A DNA stretch of 64,000 nt, taken from Caballeronia sp. dw_19. GTDB lineage: Bacteria; Pseudomonadota; Gammaproteobacteria; Burkholderiales; Burkholderiaceae. Where the stretch lies: positions 1 through 64,000 of the forward strand of contig NZ_JAAVUQ010000034.1 in assembly GCF_018449515.1 (NCBI RefSeq), read 5' to 3'. Made by a program: the position numbers and the translations under genes. This document shows, one piece after another, positions 61,850 to 64,000 of this stretch. The stretch's first letter is position 1, and every line of letters starts with the position of its first letter. The notes beneath the pieces were generated by a model. It ran no database searches and was not told where the DNA came from. It saw only the letters and a list, made by a program, of their open reading frames with translations.

Positions 61850-62593
61850 CTACTTGTACTGTGGGCTGGGCGAGGCAGGCTCGTCGGTATTTGCCGGGGT
61901 AGAAGGTACAGAAGCGGCCACCGCGGCAACGGCTTTTTCAAGGCTATAGCCTAACCCGCGAACGGTTATGATCCGCGCGCCGCCGGGCTCGATTTTTTTT
62001 CTTAGCCGATGGACATAGACTTCGATCGCGTTGTTGCTGACTTCCTCGCCCCACTCGCAAAGGTGGTTGACGAGTTGTTCCTTCGAGACCAGCCGGCCAA
62101 CCCGTTGCAACAGGACCTCAAGCACGCCGAGTTCGCGTGCCGATAACTCGATCACCTGGTCGTTGATAGACGCAATGCGCCCGACCTGATCGAACGCGAG
62201 CGCGCCATGCTTGACGACGGTGGGGCCACCGCCCGCGCCCCGTCGGGTAAGGGCGCGCACGCGGGCTTCGAGTTCGTTCAGCGCGAACGGTTTGGCCATG
62301 TAGTCGTCGGCGCCGAGGTCGAGGCCCTTGACGCGTTCGTCGACGCTGTCGGCGGCCGTCAGGATGAGCACGGGCATCTGGGAATTGCGTGCTCTGAGGC
62401 GTCTCAGGACCTCCAGGCCGGACATCATCGGCAGGCCCAGATCGAGGATCAAAAGGTCGAAAGTCTGGAGCGAAAGCGCGGTGTCGGCTTCCACGCCGTG
62501 CCGCACATGATCCACGGCATAGCCCGATTGGCGGAGTGATCGAATGAGACCGTCCGCGAGTATGCTGTCGTCTTCGGCAATGAGGATTCGCAT
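61850..62593 (-). CDS. OmpR-family response regulator (TctD-like)
   Basis: A 247-residue regulator. The receiver domain has acidic residues in IAEDDS, the phosphorylated Asp51 (LILDLGLP) and Lys101 (YMAKPF). The C-terminal winged helix is ELSARELGVLEVLLQRVGRLVSKEQLVNHL...VYVHRLRKKIEPGGARIITVRGLGY. The ATG at 62593 gives the standard MRILIAEDD start. It pairs with the downstream sensor kinase and is divergent from recA. Confidence 0.94.
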   Translation of the reverse strand: MRILIAEDDSILADGLIRSLRQSGYAVDHVRHGVEADTALSLQTFDLLILDLGLPMMSGLEVLRRLRARNSQMPVLILTAADSVDERVKGLDLGADDYMAKPFALNELEARVRALTRRGAGGGPTVVKHGALAFDQVGRIASINDQVIELSARELGVLEVLLQRVGRLVSKEQLVNHLCEWGEEVSNNAIEVYVHRLRKKIEPGGARIITVRGLGYSLEKAVAAVAASVPSTPANTDEPASPSPQYK

Positions 62594-62711
62594 CGTAGTG
62601 TGCGCAAAAAGCATTGCCGGCACCGCAATTCGCCCGGCGCGGCGGTCTCCAGGTGTAGTGGTGTCCCGCATGGGCCGAACGTGGCGCTGAAACTACGCGC
62701 TCCGATCGGAC

Positions 62712-62740
62712 TTGCAAAAACACCTGTTTTTTTATACAGT
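62712..62740 (+). promoter_or_regulatory. recA promoter with overlapping LexA (SOS) box
   Basis: A perfect CTGT-N8-ACAG LexA box lies at 62724-62739. It overlaps a promoter with -35 TTGCAA (62712-62717) and -10 TACAGT (62735-62740) at 17-bp spacing, so LexA would block recA transcription directly. The leader to the recA ATG is about 75 bp. Confidence 0.88.
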
Positions 62741-62820
62741 GTCTGCAGCAGTGCGCCCAGCAGGGGAAAAACTCCCAAGGGCATGCGCCAGACGCCGTTC
62801 ATCATAGCAAAGGACGATTC

Positions 62821-63897
62821 ATGGAAGATAGCAAGAAAGGCCCGGGCGGGATGTCTGCGGAGAAGAGCAAGGCGCTGGCCGTCGCGCTCGCGCAGATCGA
62901 GAAGCAATTCGGCAAGGGGTCGATCATGCGGCTCGGCGCTGGCGAAGCCATTGAAGACATTCAAGTGGTGTCGACCGGTTCGCTCGGACTGGATATTGCA
63001 TTGGGCGTCGGCGGCTTGCCGCGTGGACGCGTGGTGGAAATCTACGGTCCGGAATCGTCGGGCAAGACCACGCTGGCGCTGCAAGTGATTGCGGAGATGC
63101 AGAAGGTCGGCGGCACGGCAGCGTTTATTGACGCGGAACACGCGCTCGACATCGGTTACGCGCAAAAGCTTGGCGTGAGTCCGTCGGACCTGCTGATCTC
63201 GCAGCCGGACACGGGCGAGCAGGCGCTGGAAATCTGCGATGCACTCGTGCGCTCGGGTTCCATCGACATGATCGTGATCGACTCGGTCGCGGCACTGGTG
63301 CCGAAGGCTGAAATCGAAGGCGAAATGGGCGATTCGCTGCCTGGTTTGCAAGCACGTTTGATGTCGCAGGCGCTGCGCAAGCTGACCGGCACGATCAAGC
63401 GTACGAACTGCCTGGTGATTTTCATCAACCAGATCCGCATGAAGATTGGTGTGATGTTCGGTAATCCGGAAACCACCACGGGTGGTAACGCGCTGAAGTT
63501 CTACGCGTCGGTGCGCCTGGATATTCGCCGTATCGGTTCGATCAAGAAGAATGACGAAGTGATCGGCAACGAAACCCGCGTGAAGGTGGTGAAGAACAAG
63601 GTTGCGCCGCCGTTCCGCGAAGCCATCTTCGACATCCTCTACGGCGAAGGTATTTCGCGTCAGGGCGAAATCATCGACTTGGGCGTGCAAGCCAAGCTCG
63701 TCGATAAAGCGGGTGCCTGGTACAGCTATAACGGCGAACGGATTGGCCAGGGTAAGGACAACGCACGCGAATTCCTGCGTGAGAATCCTGAAATGGCGCG
63801 TGAAATCGAAAATCGAATTCGCGAGTCGCTGGGCGTCAATGCAATGGCCGACGCAATCGCTCCGGGTGTTGCCGAAGTGGCGGATGAAGAAGAATGA
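62821..63897 (+). CDS. recA: Recombinase RecA
   Basis: A 358-residue RecA: Walker A GPESSGKT at 76-83, the IVIDSVAALVPKAEIEGEMGD region, GNPETTTGGNALKFYASVRLDIRR and an acidic C-terminal tail (VADEEE). It catalyses strand exchange and triggers LexA self-cleavage. The start MEDSKKGPGG follows AAGGACG. Regulated by the SOS box upstream. Confidence 0.98.
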   Translation: MEDSKKGPGGMSAEKSKALAVALAQIEKQFGKGSIMRLGAGEAIEDIQVVSTGSLGLDIALGVGGLPRGRVVEIYGPESSGKTTLALQVIAEMQKVGGTAAFIDAEHALDIGYAQKLGVSPSDLLISQPDTGEQALEICDALVRSGSIDMIVIDSVAALVPKAEIEGEMGDSLPGLQARLMSQALRKLTGTIKRTNCLVIFINQIRMKIGVMFGNPETTTGGNALKFYASVRLDIRRIGSIKKNDEVIGNETRVKVVKNKVAPPFREAIFDILYGEGISRQGEIIDLGVQAKLVDKAGAWYSYNGERIGQGKDNAREFLRENPEMAREIENRIRESLGVNAMADAIAPGVAEVADEEE

Positions 63898-63914
63898 GTT
63901 TTAGGCGGTAAAAG

Positions 63915-64000
63915 ATGATGCGCAGCAAGAGCCGGTTCGGATCGAAGACCGGTCGCGATTCAAATCGTGACGCGGAGCAGGGCGTAAAGGAAGATCCGGA
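63915..64000 (+). CDS. recX: Probable recX, 5' end only (runs off the window)
   Basis: An open frame starts ATGATG 17 bp after recA, with GGCGG upstream, and encodes MMRSKSRFGSKTGRDSNRD and more with no stop before the window ends. The call rests on position: recX, the RecA inhibitor, commonly follows recA in proteobacteria. The visible 28 codons are basic and not diagnostic. Confidence 0.5.
   Translation, partial: MMRSKSRFGSKTGRDSNRDAEQGVKEDP

Overview
The window is a GC-rich chromosomal segment from a betaproteobacterium of the Burkholderia sensu lato group (Burkholderia, Paraburkholderia or Caballeronia). This rests on gene content and order: amgK-murU divergent from lptD-surA-pdxA-rsmA; the run miaB-phoH-ybeY-(chaC)-corC-lnt-(GNAT)-glyQ-glyS-gmhB-plsC; a Burkholderia-type trimeric porin; and tctDE-like kinase and regulator genes next to recA. 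The species cannot be fixed from the sequence alone. No rRNA operon, CRISPR array, prophage or insertion sequence was seen.

Layout. 1-4050: the 3' end of a giant repeat adhesin, followed by a small paralogue with the same C-terminal export domain. 4118-6323: purB and a FitAB/VapBC-type toxin-antitoxin pair. 6356-8106 (minus): the peptidoglycan-recycling pair amgK-murU. 8355-14105 (plus): the envelope and housekeeping run lptD-surA-pdxA-rsmA. 14522-17717: porin, LysR regulator and EamA exporter. 18271-31942 (minus): a long housekeeping array covering tRNA modification (miaB), RNA and ribosome quality (phoH, ybeY), lipoprotein acylation (lnt), glycyl-tRNA synthetase, LPS heptose synthesis (gmhB), phospholipid synthesis (plsC) and methylglyoxal detoxification (gloA). 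32113-36072: a LysR regulator divergent from a VOC protein and an MFS exporter, then a membrane protein. 36112-37173: ribB under an FMN riboswitch. 37277-41780: a cupin/XRE regulator, glpD, a lipoprotein and a GlpR-like repressor. 42549-50795: a ferritin-like di-iron protein, an FMN split-barrel protein, rhlE, a hemolysin-III-family protein, two c-type cytochromes and a CopD-like protein. 51086-53085: galactonate dehydratase dgoD divergent from its regulator dgoR. 53238-55254: a DedA-rhodanese fusion and an alpha/beta hydrolase. 55374-58038: an AT-rich controller-regulated type II restriction-modification island abutting a tRNA-Met gene (58166-58242). 58362-64000: an MHS-family transporter, a two-component system, recA with an SOS box, and the start of a probable recX.

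Most of the window is ordinary core genome. The clearest accessory unit is the restriction-modification island. It has a controller protein gene, a C-box-like operator upstream, an endonuclease with a PD-(D/E)XK-like core, and a convergent gamma-class adenine methyltransferase whose 3' end overlaps the endonuclease gene by 86 bp. Other points of interest are the paired adhesins, a stretch of consecutive hairpins at 18011-18139 that may be a small RNA or 3' UTR, and intergenic sequences with repeat-like structure.
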